Of a DNA stretch of 64,000 nt, positions 11,640-22,559 are shown one piece after another (positions within the stretch are counted from its first letter, which is position 1; every line of letters starts with the position of its first letter). The stretch lies in the NCBI GenBank assembly GCA_015179025.1, contig WHUX01000004.1, positions 62,001 to 126,000 of the forward strand. Direction: 5' to 3'. The position numbers and the translations under genes are program-made. A model generated the notes under the pieces. The model was not told the DNA's origin, searched no databases, and saw nothing but the letters and a program-made list of their open reading frames with translations. Source of the stretch: Terfezia claveryi. Lineage: Eukaryota; Ascomycota; Pezizomycetes; Pezizales; Pezizaceae.

Positions 11640-12050
11640 GTTAGCAATCCCCCGCCATGGGGTCTGATCGAGACTAGGTGCCAACCAGACTACTTTACAG
11701 CCGGGTAAAACAACAAGCCCTCGCTCGCTTCGGCAAGGTGCAGATGGACTCAGCCCCAGCACAGCCCTAGTCTTGTGCCAACTAGTCTGGTTGGCATAAG
11801 CCCCTCGAGGGGCTTGTGCCAACCAGACTAGTGCCAACCAGACTAGCACAGCCCACGTTTGGTGTCGTGTCAATCCAGTTGCTCTGCAACCAGACTAGTA
11901 GTCTGGTTGGCACAAGCCTCTCGTAGACTACCAGACTAGTTGCTCTGCTGGTGGTGCTGTGCTAACAGAGGGTCTGGGCACGAGACTATGCTGTGCCAAC
12001 CGGACTGGGTACCTGCTCTGCACGAGTGTCTGATCGAGACTAGGATCCGG
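11640..12050. repeat. Cluster of dispersed palindromic motif TAGTCTGGTTGGCAC
   Basis: Within 400 bp the 15-mer TAGTCTGGTTGGCAC or its complement occurs, whole or nearly so, at 11678, 11783, 11817, 11831, 11888 and 11900, with a variant at 11993. Copies are arranged head to head and tail to tail. The related phrase TCTGATCGAGACTAGG occurs at both ends of the cluster (about 11662 and 12030). The same motif recurs near 19140, 22278, 22311, 23624, 48168 and 48213. It may be the end of a miniature element or a recombination substrate. Confidence 0.75.
11781..11832. repeat. 52-bp palindrome, one mismatch
   Basis: The two 26-bp halves are complementary except for one position. The centre is CCCCTCGAGGGG and the ends are ACTAGTCTGG and CCAGACTAGT. 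There is no loop, so it could extrude as a cruciform. Confidence 0.9.
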
Positions 12051-12474
12051 CTCTGTGTTGGGGCTGGGCGGTAATATGTACACGCCAGGGGTAACATTCT
12101 TGGCAGACTATTCTATCTATAGAGCTCATCCTATGATACTTGCATTAAAGATGCATAAAGTGCATAAAGTGATGCATCTCCGTTCGGACTCTGTGCCCGT
12201 ATTCCGTCAAGAAGGGTTTCAGTGCCAGCCCACCTCCTTATTCCATGTCGTACCTGACCCGTGTATCGTATCCGTGACTCGAACTCTCTTCTCCCATACC
12301 GTTTCTCTCCTGCTTCTCTCCTCAACTACTCCGGAGAATCAAAACCTCTCCGAATTCCTTTTTGTCGGTACGAAGCGAACAGCGAAGCAGAAAAGAAGAG
12401 GAAGAAGTGGAAGAGGAAAAGGAGAAGGAGAGCCAGACGCACAGGCGAAAAGAAAAGGCACACAGATTCCCATA

Positions 12475-13347
12475 ATGAAACTATTACACTTCATCCCCAC
12501 GATCTTGCTCCTCGGGGGCTCGATGGTCGCAGCCCACCAGCCAATGGACACATCAAACAGCATCATGGAGCGCGACATTCACCCAAACTCCACCGCTGCG
12601 TCCTTCGGAGAAATCGACAGTAGCTTCTCCCCGCGTGCTCATCACCCCCGGTCCATCTTCCAGAAGCGAGAGGTCTGTGACAGGTACGTCAATACCCATT
12701 CCCCACAGATCTATGCATCAACTAAAACTCTCGCCCTGCACACAGCTCCAACACCAATATCTGCCAGAAAACAGGCATCCTCGTCTACTGCTGCCCCAGT
12801 GACTACACTTGCTACTACAATGACGGCTGGCGTTGCGACCCCAACGTCCTCGGCCTCACCCGCGGTCAAAAAATCGGGATTGGTATTGGAGTTACCGTGG
12901 CCTTTTTTGTCCTTTGTCTCGTGGGATTCGTGATATTCTTCTGTTGTTGTAGGAAGGTGGTGCAGGCAGTCAGTAATAGTAATTCCCAGGGAGTTTACCC
13001 TCCGCAGCAGCCGGTTATGTATGGCCATACGGCGGATAATACAGGGTTTTACCCGCCACAGCCGCAGCAGAGCGGTAAGTCTGATAGATCTCCTATCCAT
13101 TGGGCTTTTCTATCGGGGGGAGGGAATCTGAATTTGGGATTGGGGAATTGTGGGGTGCATATGGATGGATGGAGAGATTGCTAACGAGACTTTTGTTGGA
13201 GGTTTAGGATATGAGCAGTATGGCCAGCAACAGCAGTATCCACCACCACAGCCGCCGCCACCGACTGGACCATCAAGCCCGTACTCACAAAGTACAGGCC
13301 CTGCACCATACCAGCAGCCGCCTCCATCACAGGGAGGATATCACTAG
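12475..13347 (+). CDS. Single-pass surface protein: signal peptide, Cys-rich ectodomain, PQ-rich tail
   Basis: Exons 12475-12683, 12746-13074 and 13208-13347 join in phase to 225 residues. The N-terminus MKLLHFIPTILLLGG is a signal peptide. A short serine-rich region follows, then a compact Cys-rich block (CQKTGILVYCC, CYYNDGWRC) with at least six cysteines. A transmembrane segment (IGIGIGVTVAFFVLCLVGFVIFF) is followed by CCCRK, a likely palmitoylation and positive-inside site. The cytoplasmic tail is rich in Pro, Gln and Tyr (YPPQQP, QQQQYPPPQPPPP). The topology resembles fungal wall-sensor or adaptor proteins, whose tails bind WW/SH3 domains; that role is inference. The start at 12475 is chosen because it begins the signal peptide. 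Confidence 0.8.
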
Positions 13348-14637
13348 ATGCACGTGAAACAAGGTGGGGATAGGGGTGGAAAGGAAGGGAATGAGGAAGA
13401 GGGAGAGAGGAAGAGGGAGAGAGGAAGAGGAAGGGACGGGGGAAATGGGATTTAATTTGCCATGAATGGACTTGGAAGAGTGAACTCGACTCAGGACTTT
13501 GTATTACCGTCCACAGCTTGCCATCTGATACCCTTTGCTGCGCGAGATAATAGGCCATAGTTCTTTTTTTCTCCCTTGTATATCTCTTTTATGATTCTTC
13601 CTCCTAGAGGGGGGTTTAGTGCTATACATATAACGGTTTACATTTACGTTTTCATCACAAAGTTTCACACTCTCTCGCCGTACATGTAGATGTAGCTGAC
13701 ATGCAATAGAACATTACAAGCAGGTACTGTATTTTGACGAGGTGAAGGGGGGGGGTGCTTATTGATGTTTTTTTTGAATATATTAAATTGATATACCTCG
13801 TGAGACTGCTCAAATAAATCCTTCTTGGTGACACCAACATGCGAGAGCGAGTTAGTAATAGTACAAGTAGTGGTGCGCATATAAAGTGCATATAGTAGTG
13901 CTTGTGCATATAGCACCATGTGATACTCTATGTATGTACCTATCTCCTAACCCGTGGGAGTTTAGTGGAAATCCTATTTTTGCCGGGGGCCGGGGGCCGG
14001 GGGAGGGCACACTCTAGTAGTACATACATATAATAATGATTTCTAAAAAAGTACCTGGGATGCTAGCTTGGGCATGGGCTTGCTGGAAAACTGTTCTCCT
14101 GCTCGTGGGTAAGCTGGGTAGGTGGGGTGGGCGGGGCAGTGGGGTAACTACTTAAGTATAGGTAAGTAAGTTAGATGGTCTGGCTTGAGTAAGATAAGTA
14201 TATGGACGGACGCACTGGGGGGGGGGCAAAAGAAAAGAAACGGTGTACCGGTACAGGAAGGGCGAATGGATGATTTCTTTCCAACCCGTGTTGATGAAAG
14301 ATTATTACTTGTCCTGGTAATCGTAATCAAGACGTTTTTTTATTTTTTTTGTATAGGAACAGCTCGAACTGCAAGGTCGAGTCATGGGACAGTACCGGTA
14401 CCGTATGTACTCTTCTTGTGGAGCCCCACCCTGTTTGTAAGGTTACACAGCATCGAGCCCACGAAGCGCAGTAGGAGACCCAGTCGAGTATCCTTGGCCC
14501 CCCCCCCACCATGAGTCTTGCTGAATCTTGCTCCCTATATCAACAACACTCGATTCGAGTCAGTTCGCGGTGCGCCGGAGATATATACCAAAGCTGAATT
14601 CGACTATATTTTTTTATTTAGGTATTCGGTGGCCAAC
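13348..14637. other. Region without a supported gene
   Basis: Intergenic. Purine-rich GGAAGAGGGAGAG repeats lie at 13390-13435 on the 3' side of the surface-protein gene, a CCGGGGG repeat is near 13983, and short minus-strand open frames at 13655-13919 lack support. Confidence 0.4.
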
Positions 14638-16196
14638 ATGCCCTTCATAAGCTTCCCGTACTTTAAATCTCGCAAGGCGAGCAGTAAGGCCCCGGAATTG
14701 GGGTATCCACTGCCACCTGGTACCACCACAGCAAAACATGATCAGCAGAGTCCTGCAAGGTCTGTTCAGCACCCCCCCAGTTGGTAGTTTTGATATTGTT
14801 CCTGGATATCCAAGGGGCTCAAAGCGGAGGAGAACAATTCGGTATTCGACCTGCTGATCGCGGCGTGAACTAATAGGCCCCGGAGCACCTCAGGACTCCT
14901 CCGACTTCCTCCCGAAATCCTCATCATGATATCCGACCATCTCACCAGATACCGAGATCTCAACTCACTTATTCTCACCCATCCCCGCCTCGCCTCTATT
15001 CTCTCCTCCGTGCTCTACCGCCGCGCCCTCTCGCCCTCCGGCTGTGGCGGTCCCTTCCTTCTACTCACCGCCGTCACCGCCCGTGTACATTCCCTCCTCC
15101 AGCTCCTCCTCACCTCATACGGCGTCGATCCCAACGAAACGCTCGCAACCGGATGGCGAGAGCAAACACCCCTCCACACCGCTGTCTCCATCTCCGACGT
15201 CACCTCCGCAAGAATCCTCCTCGAAGCAGGGATCAACGTGAATGCCACAGATAGCACAGCCACCACTGCACTACATATAGCGAGTTGGAGCGGGAATGCC
15301 GAAATGATCTCCTTGCTCGCCTCCCATGGGGCAAACCTAGAAGCTGTAGACAACGAAAGCCGCACCCCGCTCAACGGAGCGCTGAGTAGCGGCTCTCGGA
15401 ATCGTGTAGCTGCTGTCAGCGCCCTCCTCGGATTCGGGGCAAGCCCAAATACCCTTGTACGCGTTTCTTGCTTCCCCGGGCGCCCCTGGATGCGTGGATG
15501 GTCGTCTCTCCATCTTGCTGCACTTGACTATTTGGATCCACAAACCATGATTCGTCTCCTGGTCGAGCACGGAGCGGACCTTGAGCAATCACTACCAAAC
15601 ATTCATCCACCATGTACACCCCTAGCTCTTGTTGCGGAATACTTGGTCTGGATTCGCTTAGGGGACCCCGATGTGGTACGTCGAAACCGGAAGCTAGTAG
15701 ATAGGGATTATAATAAACACTTGAAGGCGGTGGAGCTACTACTTGAGCTAGGGGCGGATATTGAACCAGCCCTGCTTGCAATTAAGCCGCGGCCGGACCT
15801 GGCAACAATGGCTGATGTATCGGTGAATAATGTACGTAATCTACAGTCTATGTTCATGTTTCTTTGGATTCTGCCTATGCAGGCACTCGCGGAGAGGCAG
15901 ACTAGCAGGTTTCGCCATATGGAAATAGAGCGCATGTGGGAGGCGGAGAGTGAAAACGTGAAGAAGGACCTGTTGAGAGCCACAGCACGGGTGAAGAGAA
16001 GTAAGTTATTCTTCCATATCCCAGAAGGTCACTTGTCTGTTATCATCACCACATTGCTTAATGTCCTGAAGAGGAAAAATTCTCAAGCAGTGATATTCTG
16101 TGGCAAGGGAGAGATGCTAATGTTGAGAATTGTGCAGGGAGAAAAGTCAGCCGAGGAGCGCAGGTGTTGAAAAGCTGCTTGGGGCTTTTGAAGTGA
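14638..16196 (+). CDS. F-box/ankyrin-repeat protein (paralogue 1)
   Basis: Three exons, 14638-14759, 14877-16000 and 16138-16196, join in phase to 434 residues. An F-box-like helix pair follows a short leader (LRLPPEILIMISDHL, then LNSLILTHPRLASIL, about residues 48-82). After it come at least four ankyrin repeats (TPLHTAVS, TALHIAS, TPLNGAL, SSLHLAA, with VNATD, LEAVD-type turns). F-box plus ankyrin proteins usually act as substrate receptors of SCF ubiquitin ligases, but the target is unknown. The last intron has GTAAGT, TGCTAAT and GTGCAG signals. Splicing it gives a C-terminus (AQVLKSCLGLLK) that matches the end of the next gene. Unspliced, the frame would stop at 16170 instead. Tandem with the paralogue starting at 17067. 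Confidence 0.85.
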
Positions 16197-16677
16197 GGGA
16201 GGAGGTTCTCCCATGGGTTTTCTTGGAGATGGTTGGAAAGCGAACAGAGTTACATGGGTTGCACAGTATCTTTTCTTTTTGCCTTGTATATCTTAATTTC
16301 TAATGATAATTGTTATCCTCGTTCATATAATCATATTGTATCAGAGATTACCATAAGTCAAAGCATTAAGGGGGCGTCTCCCCTCTGAGACTCAGTCATA
16401 TATCCAGCAATGTACCTTGTCATTTTGAACAGCTATGGTTACATCGAGCCCAAGATCCAGAAGAAAGCCAGGTGCGCGCCGGCCGCTCTCTTGCTTCAGG
16501 GAAGGAGGTACAGTAGTGTGAATGTGTCCGTAATAAGGGAATTTTTTCTTCTACATTATTATTAGCAACTTTTGATCCACGTTTTTTTTTTTTTTTTTTG
16601 TGTGTATATAATCATGCCTTACATGAACTTTTTTTACTTTTGATGCTGCGCTAGCTGATTAGAGGATATACTCCCTA

Positions 16678-16680
<3 letters not shown>

Positions 16681-16722
<42 letters not shown>
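16681..16722 (+). repeat. (GA)21 microsatellite
   Basis: Uninterrupted GA dinucleotide run between the two F-box/ankyrin genes, preceded by a T16 run near 16580. Confidence 0.95.
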
Positions 16723-16724
<2 letters not shown>

Positions 16725-17066
16725 GAAAAAGTTTTAAAAATAAAAAGTTTATTTGATCGGGGTTAAGTAGTTCAGAGAGCGTTACACTCTATGTGCGAGT
16801 TGAATTTTCACGCATGTATCAATAGCCATAGAGGGAGGGATATGTTCGACCCTTTGGTTAGAGAATCATGTGACGAGATTAGCTGCATAGAACGTGTTTC
16901 ATCTTGCATCAGAACCTATACTTATCGCCCAGAAGTTTCACGAGTCATCGCTCAAACTGCACTCAAGTCACCCAGCTTCGATCTTCCACTGGTGTTTGTC
17001 CACTCAGAGCTGTTTTTGCTACGAGCAGTCATCGATATACCGTAACCAGCCCAAGCTCCGTCAAAC

Positions 17067-18215
17067 ATGGTATTCATGAGGCTACGTGACCGCCCCCACC
17101 TCACGGCGTGGACAAGGCCTTCACCAAACGCCCATTCCATAACCAGTGCCTTCCCAGGTGTAGCTGCTTCTTCAATGTCAGTCACCACCACCGTCCCCGG
17201 CCAAACGGCAACCTCGCTAATTCGTTCGACTATCAGCAAAGTCTTCCCCCGATCCTCCTCCTCGATTATTCCATCGGGCATTCTCTCCCTCCCTATTGAA
17301 CTTATTCTCGAGATAGGCTACCACATTCTAGACAGCAATACACTCAACAATTTGATTCGGTCACATCCGGCATTGGCATGTATACTGTCACGGCAACTGT
17401 ACTATCGAGCATTCAACTGGGACAAGAGGGCTGCTATCAAGACTAGTAAATTCCACTGTAGATCTAGAGCTATTCTCCAAGAATATGTCACGAGGAACGG
17501 GCATGGACATACCATACGGGTGCTTTTAGACTGGTATGGACTTGATATCACGCAGCTGCATCACGATCCAGATTATGCTATAGCAATACTAAAAGGGGTG
17601 CATACAATACCTTCCAAGGGAAAACGTGGTCCTTTACACGATGCCGCCCTGAGAGGGCACGCGTCGATTTGCAAGGTTCTCTTGGAACGGGCTGGGGCAA
17701 TCTGCTCATTGCAGGATACGAATGAGCAGGACGAAACACCGCTTCACTATGCGGCAAGAAGTCTATGGCCTTCTGAGATTATTGCCTTCTTGATTGACAA
17801 TGGAGCAAATATCGAAGCAGTCAACAGGTCTGGACGAACGCCACTCCACGTGGCAATCGTATTAAACTCCATAGAGGCAGTTCGGGCTTTGTTGGAAAAA
17901 GGCGCAAACCCATTTGCGACAGTTAGAAATATTAGCAACAATCCGTACGATAACGCTCAGATAAACAGGTACTCTGCCATGGAGCTAGCGCTGGCTATGC
18001 AGAGAGAACATGATGAGGGACATTTGGTGAAGGAGTCTATGCTGAACAATCGGTCGAATGAGGGGTGTATTGTTCAATTACTTGCTGTATATGAAGTGAA
18101 TTTCAGAATTGCAGAAAGCTATCAAACGACGGGGAGGGATAAAAGCAAATTCACCATCATTATTCAAGGTGTAGTGAAGTCTTGTAAAGAGATGATGAAG
18201 AGGATCGTGAGGTAA
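17067..18215 (+). CDS. F-box/ankyrin-repeat protein (paralogue 2)
   Basis: Intronless frame of 382 codons. Starts possible at 17067 or at Met37 (near 17175). An F-box-like segment (LPIELILEIGYHIL, NNLIRSHPALACILSRQLYYRAF) lies at about residues 75-115. It aligns with the same segment of the upstream gene. Ankyrin repeats follow (GPLHDAALRGHASICKVLLERAG, TPLHYAARS, TPLHVAIVLNSIEAVRALLEKGANP). The C-terminus (VVKSCKEMMKRIVR) also corresponds to the upstream paralogue. The pair arose by tandem duplication and has diverged strongly. Likely an SCF-type adaptor; target unknown. Confidence 0.85.
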   Translation: MVFMRLRDRPHLTAWTRPSPNAHSITSAFPGVAASSMSVTTTVPGQTATSLIRSTISKVFPRSSSSIIPSGILSLPIELILEIGYHILDSNTLNNLIRSHPALACILSRQLYYRAFNWDKRAAIKTSKFHCRSRAILQEYVTRNGHGHTIRVLLDWYGLDITQLHHDPDYAIAILKGVHTIPSKGKRGPLHDAALRGHASICKVLLERAGAICSLQDTNEQDETPLHYAARSLWPSEIIAFLIDNGANIEAVNRSGRTPLHVAIVLNSIEAVRALLEKGANPFATVRNISNNPYDNAQINRYSAMELALAMQREHDEGHLVKESMLNNRSNEGCIVQLLAVYEVNFRIAESYQTTGRDKSKFTIIIQGVVKSCKEMMKRIVR

Positions 18216-20064
18216 TCAATCATAAAAGCCTCAGATTATATCCGGCTCTAGATGGAAATATACAAACACAGTGGGTTGGTTTGGTGAATTCTCTCTGCTT
18301 TGTTGTCGATGGTGTTTGGCATTATGTATTAGGTGATTTTGAGAAATTGGAGCAGCGGAACCTCGTAATAATTTTACTTTACTGGCATTGGTTTGAAGCC
18401 CCGTCATCATCCAACGAAATATTTCTTCATACATATGTTTGCCACGTGAGCTGAGATGTTCTACTTCTACTGTACAGTGCATATGGCCGCCGAAAAGCCG
18501 TTGATAGATAAGTACTTCATATACGCAAGCCGGCCGCAAAGAGCCAGAGAAATATGTTGAGATCTATATTTATTCTTACAACTCTACCCCACTTGTATCA
18601 TTGCCCTCCCCCCCCCCCCCCCCCCCCCCCGCGCGCCTTCTCCTCTCCCTGGACGTAAACTCCATCAACCCAAACACACCAAAAATCCAACGACCTGCTT
18701 TTCGTTCTTTTAGCCATATTCCATCCCCGCCGCCGTCACCCCCGCACTAGTCCGTCCAAAACCCTTCTTCTTCTTCTTCTTCCTCCTCCTCCCATCACCT
18801 ACAAATCCCACAATGCTTGCGTTCCCTTCCGTTCCGTTGGGTGGGGTGGGGTATTCTGCTGATTTGACAGATTTGGAAAAAAAAAAAAAAATTGTTTTCC
18901 AGATAGATAGGTAAACGTATTACCTACTGTATTGATTGAATGAAATATAATTATTAGTCTGGAAAAAAAAATTTGTGTGGGTAAGTACTTAGTTTTAAAG
19001 GTTATTTTTTTATTTTTTTATTTTTATTTTATTTTTATTTTTTAAAATTAGTTTTATAGTTCCGGTAAGATGAGAAAGAGAGTTTGGGGCCGAGAACAGT
19101 TCCTACGGCTTTTAAGATTGGACGAGGTCCGAGAGTGGCTTGTGCCAACCAGAACTATGATACGGGAGTGAACGGGTACAACTGGCACGAGACTAGAAAA
19201 AAAGGGTCGGTGGTTACTCTCGTGCCATTCTGGTATATATATATATATATAAAGTTACAATTCATTGCTGTTTGACTGGTTGACCCGATGATAAACAATG
19301 AGTTTGTCTCTGTCTGTTTGGATTGTTGGGCGCCGATCGCACATTGCTTTGCTTCCAGCAGACGAGTGCGGCTGTTCGCCTCCAATATGTACAGGGTTAT
19401 TCCCAGACCCCACAGGCAAGTTCTGTAACACCTAGGTAAGACAAAGTATCCCTGATGCAAAGATACGGAGCTGATACTTGAAAAATATAACAAATATGTA
19501 GTGCCGATTAGTTATCCGGACCCGCTATTCGCTGTTGATGATCTTCTAGGCTGCAGGGGCTGGTATACTTGGCGGCCTCACGTTTCATGCCAATCGAAAA
19601 ATTGGAGTAGAAACATTGAGGTTAACTCCATGGCCAATCGAAAAATTGGAGTGAGGGAAACATCGAGGACAACTCCACGGACAACTAGACTTGTGAGTTA
19701 AGGGATCGGCATCTGCACAGCCCGAGCCATCCTCCCCAATCGCTATTACCATTCGCACTGCCGACCAATCTGGTGTTACTTTTCAGCTGCCCCTTACATT
19801 GACCATTGCGGTGTCGCTTCATCCGCTTCACCGAATGCATCGGGGGATTGGATCGCTTATTTTGGGGAACTAATCAACCATCCAGCAGATTGCTCTCCCA
19901 AACCATATTATGGTACAACGGAAAGGTAGGAGTTGTTGGTCTGTCTCATCTGTAATCGTTTGCTGGCCAAAAATACAGAATACCGGGTCATCTTACTGAC
20001 TTTCATCCAATCCAGGCTCCGTAGTCTGCTACGCCAGCCTCCATGGCCAGCCAGTTCAAAGAAG
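18216..20064. other. Intergenic, low complexity
   Basis: Contains C23 at 18608-18630, CTTCTTCTT at 18765, a TTTTTATTTTT tract at 19005-19045, one copy of the TGCCAACCAGA word at 19143 and a doubled 42-bp block holding CCAATCGAAAAATTGGAGT at 19591 and 19633. No supported gene. Confidence 0.5.
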
Positions 20065-20070
20065 TATAAA
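20065..20070 (+). promoter_or_regulatory. TATA box of the LPMO-like gene
   Basis: TATAAA in the context GAAGTATAAAGAACC, 215 bp upstream of the ATG at 20285. Position and match make it the likely core promoter. Confidence 0.45.
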
Positions 20071-20284
20071 GAACCCCCTCTCCAGGGCAATACTATCTCG
20101 TTTGTTCTACATCAGCAGCGCCAAACAGCATAGACTTCCTTCCCTCTCTTTACCAGTCCAGTCGATCCTTAATCCTTCAGCGAAGCCGGTCTTCATTGAA
20201 TACCCCCCAGGCATACATTCGTACTCTCAGCTGCCATCATCGCAGACTCTCAATCACTGAGATATTAAGGCTTCCAAATTCAAA

Positions 20285-21271
20285 ATGAAGATCTTTGCTC
20301 TTGCTTCCACTCTACTTTCAGTGTTCACGCTGGTCTCTGGGCATGCTCGTCTCAGGCAGCCAAAGCCACTTGGCTACGGAACAACCCCTCAACTCGACGG
20401 GAATGCCTACAACGATCCGCTTAAATACGATGGATCCGACTTCCCTTGTAAGGGACTCATTGGTGTTGCTGATATGACCCCTCAAGCTCAATGGACCGCT
20501 GGTAGCATGGGAATGTTCGAAATCTGGCCAAACGAAGGCAACGGAGGCGAGGGAAACTTGGCTGCTCACTCCGGTGGTAGTTGCCAGATTTCTCTCTCCT
20601 ACGACAATGGCAAGACCTTCAAGGTTCTCAAATCGTTCGAGGGAGGTTGTCCCAGGGATGTCCCGCTGAACTCGAATCTTGCGGGTCCGAACCAGACCTT
20701 CACATTCGAGATCCCGAAGGAGGCGAAGTCCGGAAATGCTCTTGCCGCTTGGACTTGGATCGCAAGAACTGGTAACCGAGGCGAGCTCTATATGAACTGT
20801 GCTAGTGTTACGATCCAAGGGAGTGGAACTAGCACACTTGATAATCTTCCTGACATGTTTGTTGGGGAACTTCTCAAGGGTGATATTAAAGACGGGATGT
20901 GTATTTCCACCCAAGAGTTCTACTTCTCGTTTCCCTCCCCTGGTGACAACGTTTTCAAGACCAGCGAGGTCGGCAAGTTTAAGGGAGCAAACGGACCCGG
21001 ATCAGACGGAACATACAATGTTTGCAAGGCTCCAGGTGGCCCAAGTACTCCAACCACTCCAACTAATGCTCCAACTAATACTTCAACTGATACTCCAACT
21101 AATACTTCAACTGATTCTCCAACTAATACCCCAACCCCAACTGCGGATTACCCCCCTTCTACTATCTCCCCACCGTCATATGCACCAAACCCTACCATGA
21201 CTGGCATGCCTCTCGAGTTGTTTGAGGCGACGGTCCAGGGATACACGTACGAGTGCCGCATTAAGGCTTAA
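20285..21271 (+). CDS. Secreted lytic polysaccharide monooxygenase-like protein (AA11-like)
   Basis: Intronless, 328 residues. A 19-residue signal peptide ends SG just before His20, so the mature chain begins HARLRQP, as copper LPMOs need for the histidine brace. A second candidate ligand is His95 (AAHSGGSCQISLSYD), and WTWI with NRGELYMNCASVTI follows. This arrangement fits fungal AA11-type (chitin-active) enzymes; family assignment is from memory of the motifs and is not certain. After about residue 245 comes a Thr/Pro/Asn-rich linker with repeats of TPTNTSTD, likely O-glycosylated, and a short tail with no carbohydrate-binding module. Expected role: oxidative cleavage of chitin or another polysaccharide outside the cell. 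Confidence 0.75.
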   Translation: MKIFALASTLLSVFTLVSGHARLRQPKPLGYGTTPQLDGNAYNDPLKYDGSDFPCKGLIGVADMTPQAQWTAGSMGMFEIWPNEGNGGEGNLAAHSGGSCQISLSYDNGKTFKVLKSFEGGCPRDVPLNSNLAGPNQTFTFEIPKEAKSGNALAAWTWIARTGNRGELYMNCASVTIQGSGTSTLDNLPDMFVGELLKGDIKDGMCISTQEFYFSFPSPGDNVFKTSEVGKFKGANGPGSDGTYNVCKAPGGPSTPTTPTNAPTNTSTDTPTNTSTDSPTNTPTPTADYPPSTISPPSYAPNPTMTGMPLELFEATVQGYTYECRIKA

Positions 21272-22559
21272 GTAATCATTGGTTTCCACAGTGTGCATTC
21301 CGCTCCATAACTTCTGCAGTATTGATTATTGCCCTTTTTCTTCGCCTGGACGTCATTGATGACTGGTACTACTTAACTTTTTTTCCTTCAGAGGTTGATT
21401 AGTGCTCCATTGATTGCGAGTATTCCTCATTATGTATTACTATCATCCTTTCTTTTATTTTATCTTTTTTTTCCCCTCGTCTCTCTTGATTTATTTGAAT
21501 TGGTCATTGCATGTGGGGGATTTTCACTTTGGTAGCGCAAGGATAGAGAAACATTAAATGCGAATTATTAAGGGCGTTTTTACCGAACTTGCAAGGAAGG
21601 ATTGGGAATTTGGATTTTTTTTTTATAGATAGGTGGATCAGTTTGGGCATTATGGGGGGAAAACTATACATACCTTATATTCATAGGGATAATAAAAAAT
21701 TTCTTTTATTCTGAATTTGAAGTGTGGATCTCATGGCACAAAATAAATAAATAATTAAAGATTGGGTCTAGGCTTGCCTACCCAAATATGATAATACACC
21801 CAACATGGCAATGCCCCTACCCCTCCCCCCTAGTCTGGTTCTACCTTCCCCCCCCCCAATTTGCATGACCACAACTAAGTAGGTAACTTAATAACTAAGT
21901 ACCGGTAGTCTGGTTTGGTCAATCCCGTGACCAGCAAGAGAGAACTATGTTCTGGGCTGCTCGCGGGCATCGGCCGCCCGCGGCCGGCATACCTCGCGGG
22001 CAATTAATATAATTCCTCAATTTGGTAAATGTGAATCAAACAAAACAGGCTGTTGTGCATACAGTATATGCGATCATTCAGAGTGTTTTGCACGATAATG
22101 AATGTTCAGGGTGGTGGCGGGCGGGTGTCTAGGCGGTGCAGGCATTTTTGTTACTGATGCATGCGAATGTGAATGTATAGGCTGTCTGGTACTCGTGAGA
22201 AGTGGGAGACTGTGGGGTGAAGAGGAGCTTGAAGATCTGGTGCTCATGGAACTGGGAGACTGTAGTTCGAGGGTGTTGTGCCAACCAGACTACCAACCAC
22301 GATAGTTTACGTGCCAACCAGACTAGATAGTTTATGTACACTAATATGATGTCTTCAGCGAACTGGTTGTTCGCCAGTGGATGCGGTACTCTGTAAATGT
22401 GTGACGCCACCAGGGCGGTCGGCCCGTAGGATGAGGAGCTGGTAAAAATATAAAAATAAAAAAAAAACAGGGCGAGGGGAGCGTTACTAGGGACCCTTGC
22501 AAAATGTGGAGGGGTGGGGCCACATTGTCAATAGCCCTTGGGCAGCGGATGATCATGAG
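21272..22559. other. Intergenic with dispersed motif copies
   Basis: AT-rich 3' flank of the LPMO-like gene, then two copies of the TGCCAACCAGACTA motif at 22278 and 22311 and partial copies (TAGTCTGGTT) at 21832 and 21905. No supported gene. Confidence 0.5.
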
